From contig CM038221.1 in the NCBI GenBank assembly GCA_021442155.1, positions 47,935,648-47,999,647 of the forward strand: 64,000 nucleotides of DNA. Reading direction: 5' to 3'. The notes below the pieces were generated by a model, which was not told where the DNA came from, made no database searches, and saw only the letters and a program-made list of their open reading frames with translations. This DNA is from Cymbidium sinense. Taxonomy: Eukaryota; Streptophyta; Magnoliopsida; Asparagales; Orchidaceae. Shown here piece by piece: positions 1 to 12,560 of the stretch (the first letter of the stretch is position 1; each line of letters starts with the position of its first letter). Made by a program: the position numbers and the translations under genes.

Positions 1-3000
1 CATGATGATTAGAAAGCTTAATTAATTTTATCATTGTTTAATATGTTAATTAATCATTTAATTAATTAGAAAAGTGATTAGGGATGAAACAAGCAATTCT
101 GTTAATTAATCCAATAATAAATTATAAGAAAATCATAGGAAGCAGAGGTCATCCCACTAATCAACCTTAGGAAGTTTGGAATTAATTACTGAAATAATTA
201 AGGAGTAATTAGCCTAACCATATTTCAAATAAAACCCAAATTGAGTTAAAACCACTATTCAAAATTAATTAATTTTAATTTTCTATTATTCTTCACTAAA
301 TTATCTTTAAAATGAACTTGAGTTTGTAATTTTTAGATTTTTCTATAATTATTTGTAAATTTTGGAAGTTTCCTCATTAAAATCAGATTAATTAGAGCTA
401 ATTAAATCCCCAAATCTCATCGGGCCACATGGTGGTAACGCTGCTAACATGCACTTTCCACGTTATATGGATAGGTTATTTGAGTTATCACATCCATCGT
501 TGAGTTAGCCGGCAGCAGACGTGCTTTCTCCATGGGCTGTCCGATCTAAGATCGAATGATCGTGATTAATCCTACAATTTATACTTAAATTTGTGGGACA
601 TCTATCATGATTTAATCAACTGCTCATTCCAATCACATCAATGACGGTGTGATCTATCTCCTCGAGAGAGACGCTGTCGATCATCCGATCGAGCTCACCC
701 GAGCTCTGATGGAGTTCAAACTTACCCCACACCTTTGGGGAAGCATAAGCAACGTATCCAATGGTCAAGATCTCAAGGGATAATAGTTTCCTTCAAAAGG
801 ACCAAGCAATTTTTCCTATAGCTATGGTTTCAATGGCATACCACCCAAGGCTATCACCGACACTTCCAACGAGGAGGTAGCTCATCTAGTAGAGACGGCT
901 CTGAAGGTATCAAGTCTTGATTTGGGGTGGATGGTTTTGACCAAGCTCCCTTCAATGGTGATTGGCTTTGATCAAAGTCCTCCTTCCCATGTCTTGGTGA
1001 CATGGGAAATAGCTTGATTGAGCTCGATGAAGTCTCTTGATGGTGCTTGAAAGTTCAATTTGGTTTTGATGGAGAATTGGATGAGTTAGAATTGGGTTGG
1101 ACCTCCCCTATTTTGTCTTTAAGAAAATTCGAGAAGGAGAGATCATGGGAGCTTGGAAATGGCTTTTGGAAGATTAGGGATACTTGGTTTGATTCTAGAG
1201 CTCAAATTGATTGCTTGTGGTTTGAGGGGAATGAGGGGAGTATATCTCCCCTCTGATCGGATGGCCAGAGATGAGTTTCCATTTTAGCTCAATTGCTTGG
1301 ATTGAGGGATGGTTTGGGCCATTTAGCATCCCAAGTGAGTCATTTTAGGCAGAGGAGTGGAGGAGAGTGAGTGCACATGTGCTAGGTGAGTGTATTAGGT
1401 GATCCAAGTGTTCAATTTTCACTGGAGGGGTCAGTTTGGCCTTGTGTTAGGTCATGGCCGACCCAAGGTCATTGGGTCATGTTCACCACCCTCCTTAGTG
1501 TCCAAGTGGACCACTAGAAGAATGCCAAGTGGCCTTGAAGAAGAATATGACCAAATTTCTAAGTGAATTTGGTCATAAGATACCCATTGACCTAGGGGCA
1601 AAGTGGTCATTTGGCCTTGATTTTAATTTGGGCAGATTTGAAATGATTCAAAAATGAGTTGGGCCAAATTTGAAGTAATTTAGAGTTCATTTGGTTTGAA
1701 TTGGTTCAATTTGACCCATTTAGATCAAGGTGGGTCAAAATGGGATTGGGTTGACTAATTGGTCAAATTAGGTCAAATCATGGGTTAGGTCAAGTTCAAA
1801 TGATCATTTGAAGCCTATGGGTATCATTGGTTTGGTTCAATTTATATTTGGTTTTGGTTCATTTAGGTTCATTTAGGTCAAATGGGTCCAACCAATTTGA
1901 CCATTTGACCCAATTAGGTCATGGGTTAGCTTAGGCTTGGTTGATCATTTGAAATGTATTAAGCTTTGGTTTGAATCAATTTTGGTTTGGTTTGATTTAA
2001 GTTGATTTGACCTTGGGGTTCATGGTCAATGCGCTAGTTGGGTCTAGTTGGCCAATTGAAGCTTTGGACAAGTTTAACAATCAATTTAGAATAAATTTGA
2101 CCCATTAGTTGCAATTAATTTTGCTTAGATCAAGATTTGACATATTTTGACATTTTAGGTCAACTTGGGTCACCTTAGGTCAAGTGGTCAATTAGGCTTG
2201 GCTCAATTGATGGCTTGGTCAAGTTCAATCATTGATTATGAAATGGTTTAGATCAATGGTTTCAATCAATTTGTCTTATAGTAAATGTTAGTTTGGGTTT
2301 TATTTAAATGTTGACTTTGTCAAAGGCTAGGTTTGACTTGGTTTGACCCAATTTGAGTGATTGATCATCCTAAGATGATTGTTGCTCATAATGTGAAACT
2401 TTGATGGGCTTAGTTCAATCCAATTTGGGTTGTATTAAAGTTTGGCTCAAAAAGATCCTTTAGGTCACTTTGGGTCAAGTGAGCCTAAATGAGTCAATTG
2501 GCTTGATCAAGGCTTGATTCAAGTTTGGTTGAACTCACATATGGGCTTATGATGGAAATATAAATCCAATTGCAAGTGATTGGGAGTCAAATGGGTTTTG
2601 ATGTATTTGATAATTTCAAGTTCAAAGGATGAACATTGATGATTGTAGTTTATGTTTATATTTGGGGATGTGATTGAAGAAGTGATTGTTTGAAGAAAAA
2701 TCCAAATGTTTGGATTGATTTGAGAATGATTTAGCTAAGTTCAAGGATTTGACTTGAAATAGTATAAGTTGGATTTAAGTTTTGAATTTAGTTTTGGTTA
2801 TTTGAATTTATATTTCATTTATATTTGTGAATATAAATGAGAATATAAATGGTTTATGAGAAAATCCTTTGAGTTTGGAGTGATTTGGATTTGATTTAAG
2901 CTAAGTCCATAAGATGAAATCAAATGAGATTAGGAAAGATTTTTGGGATTTGAATTCAATCATGGGTTTTAATCATTTGATTTGAATTGATTATGGGTTT

Positions 3001-3288
3001 CAATCTTGGAATTGATTCATGATTTGAGAAATCAATTGAGTTGAAATTGATTTAAGATTTGATTTGGATTGGTTTGAAGGAGGGAAGGAGGATTTGGTTT
3101 ATAGGGAAGGCAAGTCCTCAATACCCCTAAAGCATAACCTATTCCTATGGTTAACCTCTTCAAAGTCTCTAGGTTAGGTTAAGTGTTCACTTAATCACAG
3201 TGTCTTAAGACTAAAGAACTCTATGTCTAGAGGAATCATATGTCTAATATGGAGAAGTTGAGAGCTCACTCCAAAAGTGAGGTCAACA
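1..3288 (-). mobile_element. Partial LTR (5' portion), 3' LTR of the left minus-strand element
   Basis: Reverse complement of canonical LTR positions 10420 to about 14200. Its 5' terminus is the TGTTGACCTCA motif, read on the minus strand at 3288. Bases to the right (3289 on) match the internal 3' UTR just upstream of the E1 3' LTR at 31976, so this is a 3' LTR. It contains the TTGACC/GGTCAA-rich stretch (about 1690-2500), the AT hairpin repeats (about 2780-3100) and the CpG-retaining segment (about 430-720). The remainder lies beyond the left edge. Short ORFs here, such as 1047-1256, have no counterpart in other LTR copies and are not genes. Confidence 0.85.
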
Positions 3289-5745
3289 AAGGGCTCAATA
3301 GGTGTGGTGTGACACAAGGCATACCGCATGTAGGACCAGATGATCAAGAATGTTCAAACTATCATAAGCACTAACAAAAATGATCTACTCCTAAACTCGA
3401 GGTGCATCCAGAATCAAGATCTTAGTGCAATGGGGCTCTACTCATGTTAAGAACATAAGAGAGTGAAGGGGGAACCCACTAGGGATTGAGTATGTGAACC
3501 TTTCACTAGGAAGCAGTTCAAGTCATCCACCGGGGGATGAGAGGTAAAATCTATTGGGGATTAGAATTTGAATCCACTAGGGATAAGAATATGAACCCTC
3601 CACCAAGGGGTGTTCAAAGTTGGATTAAATTGACTCCACCTGGGGACGGAAAGGTTTGCATCTCACTGAGGAGAAGATGATTGATTTGATTATTTAGTTC
3701 GGCTCCATTGAGAAGGAGGGTTTATTTTGTTTCAAAATTTAAAATTTAAAATTTTGAGATGGACCTATTGATTTGTGATGGACCACAGAGTCCATGTCCT
3801 TGGCCTATTTAGATTTACCAATCCAAAAGGATAGTCTACCAATCACATAGTAGGACTATCCAACCAAAGGGTTGCCTTCGGTACAACAACAACTATATTA
3901 GAAGAAAAGAGATTTACATCCTCCAAAGTAGGATCACCATCGGGTGATCGGGCCATGAAGAAACGAATCAACGACCTTAGGTTGACTACTAAGTGAATGC
4001 TACTGGGGGACTTAAATTAGCTCAAAGATAATCAAAATTAATTTCATTTTTAATTATGCTTGATGGATCTCATCAGTTTGCGATGAATTGCACTGAGTAG
4101 GGGCCATGTTTGACTTGACCTACTTCAGATTTACCAATCCAAAGGGAGTAGTTTCCTGGCTGAGGGGAGAACTATCCAATGAAAGGGGTGTCTTCTTGCT
4201 TGGCCAAGAAAGAAAGTATGGACTCACATCTTTCTCAATAAAAAGACCACCGGGAGACATATTATAAGGTAACATATGACCACCTCGCACATGCTTAGGC
4301 TATGCTAGAAAGAATGCATAGTAGAATTACATCTTTTCGAGCAAAATGACCAAGTAACTTGTTTGTGACAAAGATTAACCCAACCTTGACTTTGGAGAGA
4401 GTTCCACTAGGGACTTATCTTAACTCAAGCATACCAATTCCTATAGAGAGTTTTCATTGCCCCTAAAGATAGATGCCTTGGAAAATACCATTTGAATTTC
4501 TAACTGTGAATAAATTTGTTTGTTTATTTGTTTGATTGTCGTGGACCCTATTGGCTTGCGAGGGATCATACTGAGAAGGAGCTTATATCAGCCTAGTCCT
4601 ATCTTAGATTTACTGGTCCAAGAGTGAATTGTGCATCCAGAATAAATTCTTCAACCACAGGTGGCTACTAGAAAGGGGACCCCAATCCAAGAGTAGCTTG
4701 ATAGTGTAATCAGACTTGATCCAGGGAGGGGCCAAGGGCTTTATCCAAACCCAAAAAAATAATGTCTATAGGTATTCGGGTGGCCAACTTAAGGAGAAAG
4801 TGGGAACTCACATCAAGAGTGTATCCACGTGAGTCAGTCGCGATAAGAACATGAACCAACCTAAAGTGCCCATCGATTTACATCGCCTAGGAAGAAAGCA
4901 TCGGGAGTCACATCCTTCTACAATGGAACGATCATAGGATAGTTCGATGTGTGTAATCGACCTAGGACTTAAGTGAATGTCATTGGGGACTTATATCACT
5001 CAAGAGTAGTTAAGAAAGGAACCATATACATCTAAACCTTAAATATACTCAACCTAGTGCATGATGGCTATTTCAAGAAAGCATAGGCTTACATCCTCTT
5101 AAAGAGTCAACATGAGGTAGCTCTAGAAGTGAGGTTTACCAAACTAACAATGCTCGGTTTGCAATGGTCAAGAAAGAAAGTGGGGACTCACATCCACAAG
5201 ATAAATGACCACTAGGGTGACACTAAGGTAAGATGCCACCAACCTAGAGCGAATGAGTAATATGGGGCTTCCCCACATCAAAGTAGCAGATAAAAGATAT
5301 GTGTTTGTGTTTAAAAGAGGATAGGATGCCGCTTGGGTTCTCTTACAAAAACATGCTTAAAAGTTGATGAAATGGTGCCACGAATGGCAATTATAATCCC
5401 ACCAAGAAAGGATGCCGCTTAGGTTCTCTTACACTAACTTAGCCAAGTCATAGGATGCCTCTGGGTTCTCTTACACCTATTCTAGTACTAGGGAATTGTT
5501 TTTTAATTTGTGTGTGTGTTGTGAAAGAATGATAGGATGCCTCTTGGTTCTCTTACACCTATCTTAAACATGTCATGGAAGATTCATAAACAATAAAATA
5601 ATGAAGAGAATATTTTGATGATTTGGAATAGAATTTTGAAGATATTTGTTTTCAAGCATGACTTTATGGGTAATATTTCTTTAAATAGAGCCCATTAATT
5701 AGAAGCATAGGGTGTTTCCCTTTACAATCAATAAGTTGATAAGAT
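3289..5745 (-). mobile_element. Internal 3' untranslated remnant of the left minus-strand retroelement
   Basis: Reverse complement of E1 positions about 28811-31975: the last codons after integrase plus the repetitive 3' UTR. Recognisable landmarks are the 'hexamer-like' units with TCTTACACCTA near 5330-5560 (the reverse of the GTAAGAG units at 29005-29245), the repeated 'GACTCACATC' segments (about 4200-5200) and the sequence next to the LTR at 3289. No coding capacity remains. It ends abruptly at 5745, where LTR sequence begins; everything from the primer site to integrase is missing. Confidence 0.8.
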
Positions 5746-7997
5746 ATGCGGTGAAAAATTATTTTATACATCTTCGCCTTCATCTATCTCCTTTTCTTTT
5801 TTTAGGGAAAATAAAGATAAAAGAAAAAATAGAAATATATAAAATACATCTTATTGAGATGCCACGCAGATCCACAAGATCAGGTATGACATTGAGGAGA
5901 GGTATACTATCTCAAAAGAAAGAAATCACCACCCTATAATGGACCTAATCACCTCAATAAGGACGCCTAAGGACTATGGGTCTTGAATGTACCGAGATTC
6001 TTCCCTACTTTACATGGAAAAGTAAAGGATTTATTTTAATAGTTCATTAAGTTCCCTAAGGGCAAGCCACCATAGTAATTACATCCTAAAGAACATGATT
6101 CCTTAGAATATTCTCGATTAAGGTAAATGATCGTTGTCTCCAAAGATTTGAAAAAGGTAGAACTATCAATCGATTGGTTTATTTTTAGAAAGCCAAGTGG
6201 GATCGATCAAGAAGAGGGAGTTCTTATCGAAGCCAAATGAAAACAAGTAGGGGATGCTTAAGATATTAGGAAGCCTAGTAAGCACCCCAGACTACCTTAT
6301 GGTTGGGCCTTACATTTTTGAAATTGAATTAATGTGTTTGAGTTGAATTTTTATGAGAATGCTAGGGCTTATGATTCCATGACACAAGATCATGGAATTA
6401 CGTAAGAGATGAGGATTTATACTGCGAAAGAGAAGTAAACCTTAGAACCTAAATCTAGGAGCTTTAAGGGACAAAAGCACTGACCTAAATCTAAAGTGAA
6501 AATGAGTATTTGATTTACCTCCATAAGAAAGGATAAACCACCGATTGGACTTACAACTTTCTAGGGGTCAACTAACTCCTCCTACGCTTTTAAATACATG
6601 TAGAAAGTCTTATGCTTTATGCAAGATAGCTAGGCTGTTGTTTATTTAGAAAGAGACTAAATCCTTAAACACACTCCCTAAGAGACTAGATCATGTAGGG
6701 CATGATTAATGACTTTAATATAATGCAAAATTTTCATATGCTTTATTTTCATTTTTGGACAATCCATTTTACACAAGCTTCAAGATTTTTTTTATGCCTA
6801 ATGCATGAGAAATTAGATTATGGGCCAAAATTAGCAAGATGGGATGTGTGTTTCCACCATGGATCTCAAAGGTCAAGCCAACTTGCACAGATGGAAGCCC
6901 TCCAATCAACAGTAAAATAATATGCTTTTATGCATGATGTTAGAAAAGAAAGTACACATCCAGCTAAGGGGTTATTAATTCTTTTATCTTATTTTTTTAG
7001 CTTAAGCTTTAGTTGAGGTTATGAGTTATTTATTTTTAATTTTGAGTTGATTATTTTGGTAGAAGATTTATTTTTCCCTAAGAGCCTAATCGTCATCCAT
7101 GCCATACATCAAGCAAGGAAGAAACTAGGAAAACATGTCATTTCTAATCCACAAGCTAAACGAAACATCAAACATTTTATAAAACTCATGTAAAAGAATT
7201 AAAAGGTCATTTGTGGTCGGGCACCACCACACAAACTCGAAAGCAAATTGGGTAGCTGGGCTCGACCCTTATACAAACCGGATTACAAATGAATTAATTA
7301 CAATTAAGCAAGGAATTCATGTTATGGGGGTCTTCATTTCTTCATTTCTTCTTTCTTCTCTTCTTCTTTCTTCTTTTGATTCCTTCTTTTGGATTGTTGG
7401 AAGGTGGCTGCTCCAAAGGTTCACATGGTATATTAGATGAGATCTTATGACTAATGTTCATCCTAATCCCCTATATTTGATTTTTGAATTTAGTTTAGGA
7501 TATTTGAATTTATATTTCATTTATATTTATGAATATAAATGAGAATATAAATGGGTTATAAGAATATTCATTGAATTTGAATTGATTTAGATTTGATTTA
7601 GATAGTCCATAAGATAGAATCAAAGTGACTTAAGATTTTTGATTTGAATTTATATTTTTTGATATTTGGCTTGATATTGTAAAATTTCTTTGAATTTGAA
7701 TTGATTTAGATTTGATTTAGGGTAAGTCCATGAGAGGGAATTAAAGGACTTAGAAAAGATTTTGGAGTTTGGAATCCAATTATGGGCCTCAATCATAGGT
7801 TTTAATTATTTGGAATTGATTCATGATTTGAAATCCATTGTATTGGTTCAAGGTTTGAGTTAGAGGTGGAGTTGATATGAGTTTGGGTTTTGGCTTGGAA
7901 GAAGGAAGCGAGGATTTAGTTCAATTTATAGGGAAGGCAAATTTTCTAACGAGGCATGACCTATTCCTATGGTAACTTCTAAGTCTCTAGGCTTGGG
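5746..7997 (-). mobile_element. Internally deleted LTR copy
   Basis: Two blocks of LTR in the same orientation: 5746-7472 is the reverse complement of canonical 16500-18226 (it includes the GA-rich tract, seen as CTT repeats at 7340-7380, and the GTGGTCGGGCACCACCAC segment at 7214), and 7473-7997 matches canonical 10530 to about 11200. Some 5.3 kb of LTR is missing between them. The 3' end of the LTR (GGTGAAAAATT, compare GGTGAATAAATT) is joined directly to late internal sequence at 5745. The short ORF at 7213-7440 runs across the tract and recurs only as a decayed shadow in other copies. Confidence 0.75.
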
Positions 7998-8102
7998 AGC
8001 TTGCTGGTGATTTTCTTACCCAGTATTGCTTTATCTTTAATGATGGGAGTTGCACTTCTAATGACAGAACGACTTTGGACCCATACACTAAGGAGAACAT
8101 GG
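7998..8102 (-). pseudogene. pol: Integrase C-terminal scrap between two LTRs
   Basis: About 105 bp whose minus-strand sense matches E1 positions about 28488-28585, the segment coding the motif MYGFEAILPLKVQLP near the integrase C-terminus. The reading 'LVYGSKVVLSLEVQLPS'-type frame is broken. It is flanked on the right by an LTR 3' end (about 8103) and on the left by LTR sequence lacking its first 110 bp, so nearly the whole internal region of this element has been lost. Identified by direct comparison with the E1 copy, so orientation and identity are firm even though it is tiny. Confidence 0.75.
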
Positions 8103-10419
8103 TTGTGGTGAAAATTTCTATACATGTCCTTGCCTTCATCTATCCCCCCTCCCCCCCTTCAAAAAAGAGGATAAATGAAAATAGAAATATATAAAAATTA
8201 CACCTTGTTGGGACACCACGTAGATCCATAGATGTTCTTATTGAGGGTGATCAGGTATGACATTGAGGAGAGGTGTACTATCTCGAAAGATAGAAGTCAC
8301 TACCCTACAATGGACCTAATCACCTCAATAAGGACTCCTAAGGACAATGGGTCTGCATATGTACCAAAGATTATTCTCCTACTTTACATAGAAACATAAA
8401 GTAAGGTTTATTTTAAACTGGATTCGTTAAGTTTCCTACAGAGGCAAGCCCCCATAGTTAATTATATACTAAGGGACGAGATCCTTTAGGAATACTCTTG
8501 ATTAAGATAAATGTTCATTATCTTCAAAGATTTTAATAGGTAGGACTATCAATTGATTAGTTTATTTTGAAAGATCAAATGGGATTGATGAATGAGAGGG
8601 AGTTACTATTGAAGCTAAAGAAAGATAAGTAGGAGATATCCACGATGTTGGGAAATCTAGCGAGCATCTCAAACAATCCTATGGTTGGACTTTATATTTT
8701 TGAAATTAATTTAATTTGTTTGAGTTGAATTTTTTATTAGAAATTTATGGCTTATGATTCCACAACACAAGATTATGAAAATGCCTAAGAGGTGAAGATT
8801 TATGCTTATGGCCCACAAAAGGGAGAAGTAACCTCAAAAATTAAATCTAGGGAGCTTTGGTGAGAGCCAAAAGCACATCCTAAATCTAAGGAGAAAATGG
8901 GTATTTGGTTTGCCTCCACAAGAGAGGACAAACCACCCAACTTGGACCGCCTGTGGCACAACTAACTCCTCCTATAATTTTAAATTCATGTAGGCAAGTC
9001 ATATGCAAGATTAGGATACTATTTATTTAGAAAAGAGACTCTTTCCTAAAGAGACTAGATCATGTAAGGGTATGCATCAAATGATCTAAATCTAATGCAA
9101 TTCAAATTTCATTTTATTTTTATTTTTGGATAATTATTTTGACTCAGGTTAATAGGATTCATATGCCTAATGCATGAGAAATGAGATTATTGGCCAAAAT
9201 TAGAAAGAATGGAGGAGGTGTGTTTCCACCATGACTCTCAAAGGTCAAGCCAAGTTTCTCTAGCAAAGTTGGAAGCCCTCCAATCAAGAGTGAAAATAAT
9301 ATGCATTTGTGCATGATGTTATAATATAAGTACTCATCCAGCTAAGAGGTTGCTAATTCTTTTATCTTGATTTTAACCTAAGCTTTAGGTGAGGCTATGA
9401 GTTCTTTATTTTTAGTTTTGAATTATTAAATTTGGTAGAAGATTTATTTTTCTCTAAGAGCCTAATCCACATCTAGGCCATGCATTGGAAGAAACTAGGA
9501 AAAGGATGCCACTTAATACACAAGCTAAAAAAATCATCAATCAATTTATAAAGCTAATCATAAAAGAATAAGAGGGCATTGTGGTCAGGTACCACCACAC
9601 AGATCCGAAAATAAATTGGGTAGCCGAGCTCCACCCTTATACAACCCAAATTACAAATGAATTAAATACAATTAAGCAAGGAACTCATTATTATGGGGGT
9701 CTTCAAGCTTCATTTCTTCATCCTTCTTTTCTTCTTTCTGCTTTGGTTCCTTCTTTTGTATGGTTGGAAGGTGGATGCTCCAAAGGCTTCACATGGTGCA
9801 TAAGATGAAATCTTATGACCAATGTTCATACTAATTCCCATAACAATCATTCCAAAATCCTAATTTACAAAATTACATGAAAGAAAAGTAAATATAGCTA
9901 ATACCTGTAAAATAAAGGTTAGCTAAACAAACCAATAACTCCCAAGCATGTACACTGGACTTATCACCCCAAACATGGGTGATTAAGTCCACTTGGTCTA
10001 TAGGATTATGCTTAGGAGTATAAGCACCTGCACAGCAAAAGCATTTATATTTTTATTTATTACAACGCCCCTTAAGCACAATCCCCTGTAGAAAATAACG
10101 GTTAGACTAAGATCACCCGACCATTCATTTTTCTCACATACATCCTAACATCCAGACTAAAACATATATCATAAAATAAAAGCAAGCATCAAACCATGCA
10201 CCACCCTAATTTAAAGCTAGAAGTGGTGACTTAGCCTAATGTGTGTGCTTTGGAGGTTTGTGTGGTATGCCTAGCTATGGATTTAAGTTAGAATTTTCTA
10301 AGTGTGAAGCATGTTCAACTTAGAAGAGGGTTTCATTTAAGTGATTGAATTATTTTGGTTGATTTTATTTTATGTTTTGATTGGGTTCAAGTGAATCCTA
10401 CAATTAATTACTAAGTTAT
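8103..10419 (-). mobile_element. LTR 3' portion, interrupted by insertion of E1
   Basis: Reverse complement of canonical LTR positions about 15890-18226. Landmarks in order are the LTR 3' end (GGTGAAAATTTC at 8107), the block around 'CACCTTGTTGGGACACC' near 8203, the CTT-rich tract (9705-9750), the GTGGTCAGGTACCACCAC segment (about 9580) and a sequence ending AATTACTAAGTTAT at 10419. The next base starts the TGTTGACC terminus of E1, so this LTR was the insertion target. The ORF at 9581-9808 is the same non-coding segment as 7213-7440. Confidence 0.8.
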
Positions 10420-10784
10420 TGTTGACCTCATTTTTAGAATGATCTCTCAACCCCTCCATCTTAGGCATAGGATCCCTCTTAGACTTTAAGAGTTCCTTAG
10501 TCTTAAGACACATCTAGTGATTAGGTGGATACTCAAACGTAGCCCTAGAATACTTAAGAAGAGTTAGCCATAGGAATGGGTCATTGCTTAGGGGTGTTAG
10601 GAAATTTCCTACCCTTAGCCTAAACCATTCCTCACTTTCCCTCTTTCAAGTCAAACTCTAAATCAATTCTATTTGATTTTCTCCAAACTCAAATCAATTC
10701 CATGATTCAATTCCAAGATTGAACTCCATGATTGAAATCCATGATTGAAACCCATGATCAAGATTCATCAAAATTCCTAAGTCC

Positions 10785-11430
10785 ATATTTTGCCTAAGTC
10801 CTTAAGCTTCCCTGAAGGACTTATCCAAAATTACAATCTAAATCTATTGAAATATTTGAGATTTTCTCATGATCGATTTATATTCTCATTTATAATATAA
10901 ATTCAAACCCATCAAATCAAATTCAAAATTCAAAATCAATTCATGAAAATTTTCTTAAGTCCCTTTAATTTTTCATTAAAGGACTTAGCCAAAAATCAAC
11001 CCTAAACCTTGATAAAACCTATTCAAATTCATGGGATTTTCTTAAAACTTATTTATATTCTCATTTATATTATTATATATAAATGAAATATAAATATAAA
11101 CCAATCAAATCAAACCCTCAAATTAAATTCCAATTTAAAATTTCCTTAAATCCTTTAAATTCCCTTTAATGGATTTAACCTAAATCATGATCAAACCATT
11201 TCAAACTCATGGGATTTTCTCAAAAATTATTTGTATTCTCATTTATATTCTCATATATAAATGAAATATAAATATAAATCAATCAAATCCAATTCAAAAA
11301 TTAAATTTCAAATTAAAAATTCCCTTAAATCCTTTAAATTCCCTTTAATGGATTTAACTTAAATCATGATTAAACCACTTCAAATCCTTGAAATTTTCTC
11401 ATGATCCATTTATATTCACATATATAAATG
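10785..11430 (+). repeat. Tandem AT-rich hairpin repeats in the LTR (about 165-190 bp units)
   Basis: About four units. Each has an AAGTCC/GGACTT (or AAATCC/GGATTT) inverted repeat followed by an ATTTATATTC...ATATAAATG inverted repeat. Example stems: TAAGTCC 10956-10962 with GGACTTA 10981-10987; TAAATCC 11147-11153 with GGATTTA 11171-11177; CCATTTATAT 11406-11415 with ATATAAATGG 11422-11431 (10 bp, 6-nt loop). CCCTTTAATGG recurs at 11162 and 11341, a 179-bp period. The same repeats occur in the other LTRs (32330-32800, and reversed at 44760-45250, 47640-47900 and 2780-2940). Confidence 0.85.
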
Positions 11431-11779
11431 GAATATAAATTCAAACAATCAAAACCAACTCCAAAAATCAAACTCAAATCCACTCAAAATCCAATCTAAG
11501 CCTTTGAAGCCAAAACCTTGAACTTAGCCAAATCAATTCCAAATCAAGCAGAACTCTTGATTTTCTCTCATGGTTCAATCAACCCTACAATCATGAGCTC
11601 ATATATAAATCCAAACCTCAATCAAACAATCAAAACCTAAATCAAAAATCAAATGCAAGACCCATTCATATTGTTCCTTTGAATGAAATTTTCAAATGAA
11701 TCAAAACCCATTTAACTTCAAACTACTTATAAATGGATTTATATTTCAATCATAAGTCCATATACAAGATCAAACAACT

Positions 11780-12560
11780 TCAAGTCAAACTTTGACCAAG
11801 TCGTTTGCCCCACTTAGCCTCACCTGACCCAAAGTAACCAAAAGTACCCTTATGAGCCAACTTTTGATCCTAACCAAATTGGATTGAACCAAACTCATAT
11901 ATCCCTCTCATCATGATCAACAATCATCATGGGATGATCAATCAATAAAATTGGGTTAAACCAAGTCAAACCTAAGGGTTGACCAAAGTCAACACTTACC
12001 TAAACCTTACATAGCCAAAATGTAGGCCAAATTGATTAAAACCATTAATCTAAGTTCACTCATGACCTATGTTTTTGAAAACATTTAACATTTCTAACCT
12101 ATTGGCCACTTTTCAAGTTGACCCATTTTGATCTAAATGGTCAAAATGTGTCAAAACTTGATCTAAGCCAAATTGATTGAAACCAATGGGTCAAATCCAT
12201 TCCAAATCACTTGTGGAACTTGACCAAAGCCTCAATTCCAGACAAGCCCAATTGACCTTAGGGCATGACCTAAAGGGGTCATGTTGAGCCAAATTGAACT
12301 TGGAAATGAAGATACCAATCCACTCCATATGACTAACCAAACCTAAACCTACCTCACCTCAAATAGGTCAACTTGACCCATTTGACCTAAATGAAGTCAT
12401 ATGAGCCAAAACCAAATATATACCAAATTTAATCAAACCAAAGCCACCTAAATATTTCAAATGGTCATATGAACAACCCTTGATTTGACCCAATTTGACC
12501 AATTGGTCAATTTGTCCCAAGTTGACCCATTTTGACCTAAATGAGTCAGCATGAGCCAAA
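11780..12560 (+). promoter_or_regulatory. TTGACC-rich (W-box-like) zone of the LTR
   Basis: Dense TTGACC/GGTCAA hexamers on both strands. Between 12361 and 12540 alone I count six on the plus strand and two on the minus. It includes the 16-bp palindrome TTGACCAATTGGTCAA at 12495-12510, repeated in the 3' LTR at 34177-34192 and in the right LTR at 62555-62570. TTGAC(C/T) is the known core bound by plant WRKY factors. Whether these sites drive transcription here is inference; a simple-sequence origin is the alternative. Confidence 0.5.

Noticed and set aside
8140..8162. C-rich run near 8140-8160 as a regulatory element or i-motif
   Set aside because: It is absent from the equivalent place in other LTR copies (5790, 18170), so it looks like local slippage.
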